DNA of 35,468 nt. Source: Weeksellaceae bacterium (GTDB lineage Bacteria > Bacteroidota > Bacteroidia > Flavobacteriales > Weeksellaceae). The notes below the pieces were generated by a model. The model searched no databases. It was not told the DNA's origin and saw nothing but the letters and a program-made list of their open reading frames with translations. The stretch spans positions 1 to 35,468 of the forward strand of contig JAKOOG010000402.1 of the NCBI GenBank assembly GCA_022701545.1, in the 5' to 3' direction. Of the stretch, positions 1 to 7,440 are shown in pieces (within the stretch, counting starts at the first letter, position 1; each line of letters opens with the position of its first letter). The position numbers were made by a program, and so were the translations under genes.

Positions 1-1
1 T

Positions 2-1159
2 AACGCGGTTATCATCGCCGAGACTTCCGGTAAGGTAGAATACGAGGACATCATCCAGGGTATTTCCTTCCAGCTGGAAATCGACGAACAGACCGGATTC
101 GAAGAGAAAGTAATCTCCGAATCCAGAAACAAGAAAGCCGTACCGACGCTGAAAGTGGTAGACTCCAAAGGGGTTGAGCAGAAAGCATACAACTTACCGG
201 TAGGTGCCCACTTAATGGTAAACGATGGTGAAAAGATCAAGGCCGGTAAAGTCTTAATCAAGATCCCGAGAAAATCTGCAAAAGCAGGGGATATCACCGG
301 AGGTCTTCCGAGAGTTACCGAATTATTCGAAGCGAGAAACCCATCCAACCCGGCAGTGGTTACAGAAATCGACGGGGTGGTTTCTTACGGAAAAATCAAG
401 AGAGGTAACCGGGAATTGATCGTTGAGGCCAAGACGGGTGAAAGAAAGATTTATTTAGTTAAATTATCCAACCAGATCTTAGTACAGGAAAATGACTTCG
501 TGAGAGCAGGTTCACCACTTTCCGACGGTTCCATTACACCGGATGATATCTTAAGAATCAAAGGTCCAACGGCGGTTCAGGAATATCTGGTAAATGAAAT
601 TCAGGAAGTTTACCGTCTTCAGGGGGTAAAAATCGACGACAAACACTTCGAAATCATCGTAAGGCAGATGATGACCAAAGTATCGATTGTGGATGGAGGA
701 GATACCCAGTTCCTTGAAGGAGCCCTTGAACACAAATATGACTTCCTGGAAGAAAACAACAGGGTATTCGGTCTTAAAGTTGTGGTAGATTCAGGAGATT
801 CCAAAGTTTTCCAACCGGGTCAGATGATTACGGCAAGAGAACTGAGAGACGAAAACTCCAAGCTGAAGCGTGAAGATCAGGCTTTGGTTCAGGTAAGGGA
901 AGCTTTACCGGCTACAGCAACACCGGTATTGCAGGGGATTACCAGAGCAGCTCTTCAGACGAAATCGTTCATGTCTGCCGCATCATTCCAGGAAACAACC
1001 AAGGTTCTTAACGAAGCTGCGGTTGCCGGAAAGGTAGATCATTTAGGAGGTCTGAAGGAAAATGTAATCGTAGGACACAGAATTCCTGCAGGTACAGGTC
1101 TTAAAGAATATCAGAATGTGATCGTAGGTTCTAAAAAAGAATTCGAAGATCTTAACTAA
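2..1159 (+). CDS. rpoC: DNA-directed RNA polymerase subunit beta' (C-terminal part, truncated at window start)
   Basis: Frame is open from base 2 ([20 protein letters not shown]...) through the ORF at 155..1159. [19 protein letters not shown] and [12 protein letters not shown] are hallmark RpoC C-terminal motifs. Confidence 0.97.
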   Translation, partial: NAVIIAETSGKVEYEDIIQGISFQLEIDEQTGFEEKVISESRNKKAVPTLKVVDSKGVEQKAYNLPVGAHLMVNDGEKIKAGKVLIKIPRKSAKAGDITGGLPRVTELFEARNPSNPAVVTEIDGVVSYGKIKRGNRELIVEAKTGERKIYLVKLSNQILVQENDFVRAGSPLSDGSITPDDILRIKGPTAVQEYLVNEIQEVYRLQGVKIDDKHFEIIVRQMMTKVSIVDGGDTQFLEGALEHKYDFLEENNRVFGLKVVVDSGDSKVFQPGQMITARELRDENSKLKREDQALVQVREALPATATPVLQGITRAALQTKSFMSAASFQETTKVLNEAAVAGKVDHLGGLKENVIVGHRIPAGTGLKEYQNVIVGSKKEFEDLN

Positions 1160-1167
1160 AATTAATG

Positions 1168-1226
1168 ATTCGGAAATTTGGGGTTTGGATTTATTTTTAT
1201 ATTTTCACAACCTCAAAATTTCGAAT
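1168..1226 (+). repeat. Imperfect 18-bp inverted repeat (RNA hairpin candidate) between rpoC and the DUF3467 gene
   Basis: ATTCGGAAATTTGGGGTT (1168-1185) pairs with AACCTCAAAATTTCGAAT (1209-1226), with one mismatch and two G-U pairs. It is followed by A-rich sequence, so it is not a terminator for the + strand. Confidence 0.55.
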
Positions 1227-1245
1227 AAAAAAATATTTATAACAA

Positions 1246-1551
1246 ATGGACAACAATCAAAATCCACAAGACGGAAACATCAACATCGAATTGAACGAAA
1301 TGGTAGCAGCTGGTATCTATGCTAACTTAGCTTTGGTAAACCACTCTCCATCTGAATTCGTAGTAGATTTCATCCAGTTAATGCCAGGTGTACAACAAGC
1401 TAAAGTAAGATCAAGAGTTATTCTTGCTCCGCTTCACGCTAAGAGAGTACTTTCTGCTCTTCAGCAGAACATTGCGAACTATGAGCAGCAATTCGGAGAA
1501 ATCAAAGAAGTTGAGCCTTTCGTATTAGGAGGAAACAACGTACAAGCTTAA
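1246..1551 (+). CDS. DUF3467 domain-containing protein
   Basis: 101 aa. NIELNEMVAAGIYANLALVNHSPSEFVVDFIQLMPGVQQAKVRSRVILAPLHAKRVLSALQQNIANYE matches the DUF3467 family. It sits downstream of rpoC and uses highly biased codons. Confidence 0.9.
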   Translation: MDNNQNPQDGNINIELNEMVAAGIYANLALVNHSPSEFVVDFIQLMPGVQQAKVRSRVILAPLHAKRVLSALQQNIANYEQQFGEIKEVEPFVLGGNNVQA

Positions 1552-1574
1552 GATTTTTTTCTTATATAAAACGA

Positions 1575-1604
1575 AATGCCCCGGTGAAAACCGGGGCATT
1601 TTTT
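1575..1604 (+). terminator. Intrinsic terminator of the rpoC-DUF3467 unit
   Basis: AATGCCCCGG-TGAAAA-CCGGGGCATT followed by TTTT. Confidence 0.9.
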
Positions 1605-1629
1605 AATTGAATTTACCTTATTTTGTTAA

Positions 1630-1862
1630 TTAAATTACTGAAAAAAACGTATCACCAAATGGACGTGAATTAGGCCGAAATCCATATTTTCTGCTTTCTT
1701 CTAACTTATTCATAAGGTTTTGGTTTAAATTCATATGATTAATAATTTCTGGATGTACAGCTTTTTATAAAATAATCCATCATTAAAATATTCTCATCAA
1801 AGAAGCGGAGAATTTATTTAAACTTATTATAAAATGATTCAAATAGATAAAAAGATAGGGTA
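1630..1862 (-). pseudogene. Relic of an unidentified gene (C-terminal fragment with a +1 frameshift and an in-frame stop)
   Basis: The minus strand reads ..LSFYLFESFYNKFK*ILRFFDENILMMDYFIK/AVHPEIINHMNLNQNLMNKLEESRKYGFRPNSRPFGDTFFSVI*. The two segments join if one base is removed from the T5 run at 1762-1766. Confidence 0.45.
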
Positions 1863-1879
1863 CAGACTTCACAATTGTA

Positions 1880-1887
1880 TATCTTTG
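1880..1887 (+). promoter_or_regulatory. Bacteroidetes -7 element (TATCTTTG) upstream of the crp/fnr-family gene
   Basis: Exact TAnnTTTG match 23 nt upstream of the ATG at 1911. Confidence 0.6.
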
Positions 1888-1910
1888 CCGTTAAATATGG
1901 TATAAAGGAT

Positions 1911-2561
1911 ATGGTAAATAATCAGTTTATTCTCAATAAATTCGGCTTTATGGGTGATAATTTCTTAAATGAACTGGATCGGCACGCCGTGATGACCCAT
2001 GTGAAGGCCAAGACCGAGATTGTAAGGGAAGGACAGAAGAATAAATTTGTTCCGTTCCTCATCAGCGGATCCATCCGTGTTTTTACATTGAATGATGGCC
2101 GGGAGCTGATTTACTACTATATCCGCAGGAACGACAGCTGCATGATGACCTTCTCATCCATCTTTACCGATTATACCAGCCGGGTGTATGCTGTAGCTGA
2201 AGAAGATTCTGAAATGATGCTTGTTCCGGTTTCCGTGATTCACGAATGGCTGATCCGTTTTCCTGAAATCAATAAGGTTTTTTATCATGAGTACGACAAA
2301 CGCTTTTCCGATGTCATGAGCATGGTAAACGATGCCGTATTCCACAGATTGGATAAAAGGGTTTTAAACTACATCCGGCAGCAGGTCTCCATTACCGGAA
2401 ACAATCCGATACGGCTTACCCACCGGGAAATTGCAGGAAATCTCGGGACTTCCCGTGAAGTCATCAGCCGGGTAATGAAAAAAATGGAAAATGAAGGAGA
2501 GCTTGTTCAGACCAAAGAAGGAATAAAAATCCCTGTAAATGAAAATGTTAGACAGGACTAA
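1911..2561 (+). CDS. Crp/Fnr family transcriptional regulator
   Basis: cNMP-binding-like N-terminus and a C-terminal HTH (LTHREIAGNLGTSREVISRVMKKMENEGELV). The ORF-track start at 1875 (TTG) overlaps a -7 box; ATG 1911 is preferred. Confidence 0.92.
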   Translation: MVNNQFILNKFGFMGDNFLNELDRHAVMTHVKAKTEIVREGQKNKFVPFLISGSIRVFTLNDGRELIYYYIRRNDSCMMTFSSIFTDYTSRVYAVAEEDSEMMLVPVSVIHEWLIRFPEINKVFYHEYDKRFSDVMSMVNDAVFHRLDKRVLNYIRQQVSITGNNPIRLTHREIAGNLGTSREVISRVMKKMENEGELVQTKEGIKIPVNENVRQD

Positions 2562-2612
2562 TCGTTTTTGTTAAATAATATTAATATCCTTATTGATAAA
2601 AACAATCCGGTC

Positions 2613-2628
2613 GGTGACTTTTATCACA
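2613..2628. promoter_or_regulatory. Candidate Crp-type operator GGTGA-CTTTTA-TCACA
   Basis: GTGA-N6-TCAC core palindrome. It is centred at 2620.5, about 41.5 nt upstream of the start predicted from the TAAGTTTG element. Confidence 0.65.
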
Positions 2629-2650
2629 CGATTCTAACCCTCTAAGTTTC

Positions 2651-2658
2651 TAAGTTTG
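2651..2658 (+). promoter_or_regulatory. -7 element TAAGTTTG of the DUF5777-cytochrome-YceI operon
   Basis: Exact TAnnTTTG match 20 nt upstream of the ATG at 2678. No TTTG at the expected -33 position. Confidence 0.6.
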
Positions 2659-2677
2659 TCGTACTAATCTTTTAATA

Positions 2678-3529
2678 ATGTGTATGACAAAAACTCTCTT
2701 ATTTTTGTCGATTTTCATCTCAGGTTTTGCCTTTGCACAGGAAGATCTGCTGAAAGATATCGACACCATCCAAACCAAAACCCCCGACACCCAACAACCC
2801 GCATTCAAGGCACTGCAGATCGTTACCGGTCAGTCTACCAAGCTTCCCGCAAAGAATGAGTGGTACATTGTGGTTGCCCATCGTTTCGGGGATGTAAGCA
2901 AAGGATTCAAAGACTTTTTCGGATTGGATGACGCCTCTACCAAGCTGGGGGTTATTTATGGGATTGCCGACGGTATTTCAGTAAGCCTTTCCAGGGAAAC
3001 GAATCTTAAAACTTTTGAAGGTGCCGTAAAATACAGGCTCGTCAAGCAAAGCGAAAATTTTCCGGTAGATGTTGCCGGATACAATGTCATGGCAGTGAAT
3101 ACAGACCTGAGCAAAGACAATTATCCGCATCTGCAGTTTGGCGACAGGCTGTCTTATCTTACCCAGGCTTTAATCTCACGAAGATTCAATGATAAATTCT
3201 CTTTGCAACTGACGCCTTCATATGTTCATAAAAATCTGTATGAGCCTTTGATTGAAGATAAAAACCAGTTTCTGGCAGGTTTGGGCGGCCGTTATAAAAT
3301 CTCCAAAAGGATTTCCATCAATGCCGAGTATTTTGTGAATTTCGACAATCACAGTTTCTACAAAAATCCGCTTTCCCTGGGGATGGATATAGAAACCGGG
3401 GGACATGTGTTCCAGCTTTTATTTACCAATTCCCAGCTTAATTCCGATATCGGGTATCTTACCAACGCCGCCGGAAAATGGGAAAAGGGCCAGATTTTCT
3501 TCGGGTTTAATCTTTACAGAGTATTTTAA
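2678..3529 (+). CDS. DUF5777-like outer-membrane beta-barrel protein
   Basis: Signal peptide (MTKTLLFLSIFISGFAFAQ), then alternating beta-strand protein (HRFGDVSKGFKDFFGLDDASTKLGVIYGIADGISVSLSRE). ATG 2684 is an alternative start. Confidence 0.8.
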   Translation: MCMTKTLLFLSIFISGFAFAQEDLLKDIDTIQTKTPDTQQPAFKALQIVTGQSTKLPAKNEWYIVVAHRFGDVSKGFKDFFGLDDASTKLGVIYGIADGISVSLSRETNLKTFEGAVKYRLVKQSENFPVDVAGYNVMAVNTDLSKDNYPHLQFGDRLSYLTQALISRRFNDKFSLQLTPSYVHKNLYEPLIEDKNQFLAGLGGRYKISKRISINAEYFVNFDNHSFYKNPLSLGMDIETGGHVFQLLFTNSQLNSDIGYLTNAAGKWEKGQIFFGFNLYRVF

Positions 3530-3531
3530 GT

Positions 3532-3870
3532 ATGAAAAAGTTAATATGTACCCTTTCAGCAACGGTTTTATTCACAGCCTGTGAGAGCAGAACCTATGAA
3601 GAAATCTCGGATAATACCCCCATTATACAGGTAGTAACCTACAACAAAGATGTTAAAGCGATTATTGATGGCAACTGTGTAAGCTGCCATTCGCCGGGAC
3701 CGCAGGCCCTCACGAATTATACCCAGGTGAAAAGCAACATCAACAGTATCATCGACAGGATAAGCCGTGCCAACGGAGATCCCCTGAAAATGCCGCAGGG
3801 CGGGAGCCTTTCGCCTGCACAAATCAATATCATCAACAAATGGAAAGCCGACGGGCTTCTCGAAAATTAA
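3532..3870 (+). CDS. Mono-haem cytochrome c-like lipoprotein
   Basis: Lipobox-like FTAC, one CxxCH haem motif (CVSCH) and a probable distal Met ligand (LKMPQGG). 2-bp gap from the previous gene. Confidence 0.85.
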   Translation: MKKLICTLSATVLFTACESRTYEEISDNTPIIQVVTYNKDVKAIIDGNCVSCHSPGPQALTNYTQVKSNINSIIDRISRANGDPLKMPQGGSLSPAQINIINKWKADGLLEN

Positions 3871-3880
3871 ATCCATTCCT

Positions 3881-4426
3881 ATGAAAAAGCTCATTTTACT
3901 TATAGCCGCCATACTTTTTGCCAACTTTACATTGGCGCAGAAATATGTGGCGAAAACAGGAAAAGTAACGTTCGAAGCATCGGTACCTTTATTTGAAGAT
4001 GTTTTCGCACAGGATGACAATAACGTAGCGGTAATCAACGCCGATACGGGGGAGTTTGCTTCAGTTTCCAACGTTAAGAATTTCCATTTCAAAACAAAAC
4101 TAATGGAAGAACACTTCAACGAAAGCTATGCGGAAACGGCAAAATTTCCCAAGACCACATTCAAGGGGAAGATCGTCAATTTCGACAAATCCAAACTTTC
4201 TTCATCGCCGCAGAAATATACGGTTCAGGGAACGCTGAATTTTCACGGTGTGGACAAAGCATACAATTCAACGGCGTCTCTTTATGCCAAAGACGGAAAG
4301 ATCTACATGTCCGGAGGATTTGTAGTACGGCCGGCAGACCATAAAGTGACCATCCCGAAAATGGTGACTAAAAAAATTGCTGAAAGCGTAAATGTCCAGT
4401 ATAACTATATCCTTTCAAAACAATGA
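3881..4426 (+). CDS. YceI family protein
   Basis: Signal peptide, then KTGKVTFEASVPLFEDVFAQDDNNVAVINADTGEFASVSNVKNFHFKTKLMEEHFNESYAETAKFPKTTFKG, typical of YceI-like lipocalin-fold proteins. Confidence 0.88.
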   Translation: MKKLILLIAAILFANFTLAQKYVAKTGKVTFEASVPLFEDVFAQDDNNVAVINADTGEFASVSNVKNFHFKTKLMEEHFNESYAETAKFPKTTFKGKIVNFDKSKLSSSPQKYTVQGTLNFHGVDKAYNSTASLYAKDGKIYMSGGFVVRPADHKVTIPKMVTKKIAESVNVQYNYILSKQ

Positions 4427-4950
4427 AAAAGATCATTTTACTCTTAGGCATATTTCTGAACATCGCCCTGTTATCCGCTCAGGAAAAAGCAAAATCGATC
4501 TACGATATTGCAAGAAGCGGGACCGTAGCAGAAGTAAAAGAACTGATGAAACAAAACCCTGACATCATCAACCAGACCAACGAAGGCGGATTTTCACCGC
4601 TTATCCTTGCCTGTTACAGGGGAAATGTTGAGGTTGCTAAATTTTTGATGGACCATGTAAAGGATATCAATTACAAAAGCCAGGAGGGGACAGCTTTATC
4701 CGGGCTTTCTGTGAAATACAACAGAGAGCTGGCAGAATATCTCCTTAGCAAGAACGCAAACCCCAATATCGCAGATGCTAGCGGATCCACCCCTTTATTC
4801 TGGGCAGTGAAATTCGGCAATAAAGAAATGACGGAATTGCTGCTGAAGCACAAAGCCGATAAAACCATCAAGGACGCTCAGGGAATGACGCCTTTTGAAT
4901 ACGCATTACAAACAAACAATAAAGAAATTATTAATCTGCTTAAAAATTAA
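4423..4950 (+). CDS. Exported ankyrin repeat protein
   Basis: Signal peptide MKKIILLLGIFLNIALLSAQ followed by ankyrin repeats (GFSPLILACYRGNVEVAKFLMDH; GSTPLFWAVKFGNKEMTELLLKHKAD). Overlaps the yceI-like stop by 4 bp (ATGA). Confidence 0.9.
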   Translation: MKKIILLLGIFLNIALLSAQEKAKSIYDIARSGTVAEVKELMKQNPDIINQTNEGGFSPLILACYRGNVEVAKFLMDHVKDINYKSQEGTALSGLSVKYNRELAEYLLSKNANPNIADASGSTPLFWAVKFGNKEMTELLLKHKADKTIKDAQGMTPFEYALQTNNKEIINLLKN

Positions 4951-4953
4951 CGA

Positions 4954-5727
4954 ATGAAAAAACTTTTACTTACTTTATCATTGGCTGCAGCTTCCTCATT
5001 CAGCGCGCAGCTTTTTTCCACAGGGACCGTTAGTCTCGGTTCGTCAGGAATGACTGTAAAAATGGTGACTTCTTCCACCAATGTTACATTGACGCTTACC
5101 GGACCTGATACAGCGTATCTGGGATTAGGCTTCGGCGGTACCGGAAGCAGTGGCGGTATGGGAAGCGGGATTGACGGATTTATTTATAATTCCAATTCCA
5201 CAAATACGACCAATCTGGATTATACTTTTGCCGGAGTCGGGGCAACACCTAATGCCGATGCATCACAGGATTGGACCATCAGTTCCAACACAACGGCCGG
5301 AGGAACCAGAACAATTGTAGCTACAAGATCCCTTTCAGGAGGAACAGGAGATACTGCGTTTACCAATTCAACAAGTTCCATCAATATTTTCTATGCGAAG
5401 GGACCAAGTCTTACATTAGCTAATAATTACCATTCCAGCAGAGGATATGCCGTTCTCACAAGATCTTCCGCTCTGGCAACCGGCGAAGTAGCGGCAGAAA
5501 GCAAAAAAACGGTGCTTTATCCAAATCCTGCCAAAGAAACATTTACCTTTAAAAATGTTGATAAAATTAGAACAGTGGATATTTATGAGTCTACAGGAAG
5601 AAAATTGAAGTCCGTAAAAGTGGACGGAAAAGAAGTCAATATTTCCGAACTGAAATCCGGAAATTACTATCTGGAAATTACTTTGAAAGACGGCTCAACC
5701 GTTTTTGAACAATTGATTAAAGAATAA
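4954..5727 (+). CDS. DOMON-like domain protein with T9SS type A sorting domain
   Basis: Signal peptide. DOMON-like pattern TAYLGLGFGG...GGMGSGIDGFIY...FYAKGPSLTLANNYHSSRG. C-terminal sorting domain VLYPNPAKETFTFKN...GNYYLEITLKDGSTVFEQLIKE. Confidence 0.85.
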   Translation: MKKLLLTLSLAAASSFSAQLFSTGTVSLGSSGMTVKMVTSSTNVTLTLTGPDTAYLGLGFGGTGSSGGMGSGIDGFIYNSNSTNTTNLDYTFAGVGATPNADASQDWTISSNTTAGGTRTIVATRSLSGGTGDTAFTNSTSSINIFYAKGPSLTLANNYHSSRGYAVLTRSSALATGEVAAESKKTVLYPNPAKETFTFKNVDKIRTVDIYESTGRKLKSVKVDGKEVNISELKSGNYYLEITLKDGSTVFEQLIKE

Positions 5728-5734
5728 AACGAAG

Positions 5735-5756
5735 GCCACTGCAAAGTGGCTTTTTT
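5735..5756 (+). terminator. Intrinsic terminator of the exported redox operon
   Basis: GCCACT-GCAA-AGTGGC followed by TTTTTT. Confidence 0.88.
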
Positions 5757-5815
5757 ATTTATCACCTTTAATGTTTTTTTAACCGGCTAAACTTTCCTGT
5801 GAAAAATAGGGAAAC

Positions 5816-5823
5816 TAACTTTG
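5816..5823 (+). promoter_or_regulatory. -7 element TAACTTTG
   Basis: Exact TAnnTTTG match 16 nt upstream of the ATG at 5839. Confidence 0.6.
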
Positions 5824-5838
5824 CAGAAAATTTCAACA

Positions 5839-7119
5839 ATGAAGCAAGGGGTATTATTTGTAATGCTGATTTTTTCACTGGCGGTTTCAGCGCAGAAAGC
5901 AAATGCTGATACGGCTCAGGTTGTTGTTCCAAACCGTTACAACAGCGTGGAAGCGCAGAACAAACCATATGTCATCATGATCTCCACCGATGGCTTCCGG
6001 TATGATTATGCCAAAAAATACCATGCTGAAAATCTTTTGAAATATTCCCGAGAAGGGGTTCAGGCAAAAGCGATGCTTCCCAGTTATCCGAGTATTACCT
6101 TTCCGAATCACTGGAGTCTTATGACGGGATTGTATCCGTCTCATCATGGATTGATCGACAATTTTTTTTACGATTATAAAAGGAAGGAGGGATATGCCAT
6201 GAGCAGCAGAAAGAATGCGGAAGACGGAAGCTGGTATGGCGGAACTCCGCTTTGGGCATTGGCTGAAAAGCAGGGCATGGTTTCCGCTTCCATGATGTGG
6301 GTGGGATCTGCAAGTGATGCCGGAGGGAAAAGACCTTCGTACTACTATCCTTATCAGGAAAAATTTTCACCCTCGGAAAAAGTGGATAAAGTCATCAACT
6401 GGCTGAAACTGCCTGCGGAAAAAAGGCCGCATTTTATTTCCCTGTATTTTCCGGAAGTGGATGCCGCCGGCCATCATTTTGGCCCGGACGCCAAAGAAAC
6501 CGAGGATGCGGTACATTTAGTTGATAAAGCCATTGGTGATCTGGTGCAGAAAGTAAATAATCTCGGACTGAAAAATGTAAATTTTGTCTTCGTATCGGAT
6601 CACGGGATGATTAAAGTAGATGGAGGGAATCCTTTGGAAGTTCCGGAGATGCTTTTGAATAAAGAAAAATTCGATTATTATAATTCCCAAACGCTGTTGA
6701 GGGTTTATGTGAAAAATCCTGCTGAGGTAAAAAGTACCTATAAAGAATTAAAGGCAGGCAAGACAGAAGATTATGAGGTGTACCTGGATAAGAGGCTGCC
6801 GAAATACCTCCATTTTGCAGCGAAAGATGACCGCTACAAACGGATCGGGCAAATCCTGCTGATCCCGAAAGCTCCGAAAATATTTCTGGAAAAAGGCAAA
6901 AAAACTTCAGCCGGAAAACATGGTTACAACCCCCGTACCGTTCCTGAAATGAAAGCCACTTTCTTGGCGTGGGGCCCGGAATTTAAAAATGATCTGATCA
7001 TTGATGAATTTCAGAATGTCAATGTTTATCCGCTGGTTGCCGATATATTAGAACTGAAAGTGGATCAGCCGGTCGACGGAAGGCTGAAGGTGCTTAAAAA
7101 AGTATTAAAAGAAAGATAA
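5839..7119 (+). CDS. Ectonucleotide pyrophosphatase/phosphodiesterase (NPP, type I phosphodiesterase) family protein
   Basis: Signal peptide. VIMISTDGFRYDY and the nucleophile region SYPSITFPNHWSLMTGLYPSHHGLIDN; metal ligands DAAGHHFGP and FVSDHGM. Start corrected from TTG 5821 to ATG 5839. Confidence 0.93.
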   Translation: MKQGVLFVMLIFSLAVSAQKANADTAQVVVPNRYNSVEAQNKPYVIMISTDGFRYDYAKKYHAENLLKYSREGVQAKAMLPSYPSITFPNHWSLMTGLYPSHHGLIDNFFYDYKRKEGYAMSSRKNAEDGSWYGGTPLWALAEKQGMVSASMMWVGSASDAGGKRPSYYYPYQEKFSPSEKVDKVINWLKLPAEKRPHFISLYFPEVDAAGHHFGPDAKETEDAVHLVDKAIGDLVQKVNNLGLKNVNFVFVSDHGMIKVDGGNPLEVPEMLLNKEKFDYYNSQTLLRVYVKNPAEVKSTYKELKAGKTEDYEVYLDKRLPKYLHFAAKDDRYKRIGQILLIPKAPKIFLEKGKKTSAGKHGYNPRTVPEMKATFLAWGPEFKNDLIIDEFQNVNVYPLVADILELKVDQPVDGRLKVLKKVLKER

Positions 7120-7394
7120 ACAAAGTAAAAGATACGTATTGATGCTGAAATCTTAGGTCAAGTTTAAATTTTATTCAATAATATTCTTATAAACTTTATT
7201 TGATGTGCTTTTCTAAAGAAATGAAGTTTATTCTTAATAGTAAAAATCTTTAGATTCGACTGAACCAAAATCGGGTAATTTAATTTAATAAATTGGGAAT
7301 CAATACATCGATTTAAATTTAGTTAATAAGAAAAAACTTCTTAATTTCTTAATGTTGAAAAGGTGAGCAGCCTCTCATGATTAGCTTCAAAACA

Positions 7395-7420
7395 AAAACT
7401 CTCCGGAATCGAAGAGTTTT
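7395..7420. terminator. Bidirectional terminator-like hairpin between convergent genes
   Basis: AAAACTCT ... AGAGTTTT stem. Confidence 0.6.
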
Positions 7421-7440
7421 GTTGAAAAAAAGATCAGGGT

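Noticed and set aside
2592-2606. ATTGATAAAAACAAT as an FNR-type box upstream of the redox operon
   Set aside because: The second half does not match TTGAT-N4-ATCAA. The GTGA-N6-TCAC palindrome nearby is much better and better positioned.
3568-4119. 183-aa minus-strand ORF opposite the cytochrome and YceI genes
   Set aside because: Shadow ORF opposite two clearly recognisable genes with signal peptides and family motifs.
7341-7356. 16-nt sequence TTAATTTCTTAATGTT, repeated as reverse complement at 32395-32410
   Set aside because: AT-rich and short. Only two copies in the window, so chance or a loose lineage intergenic motif cannot be separated without a genome-wide count.
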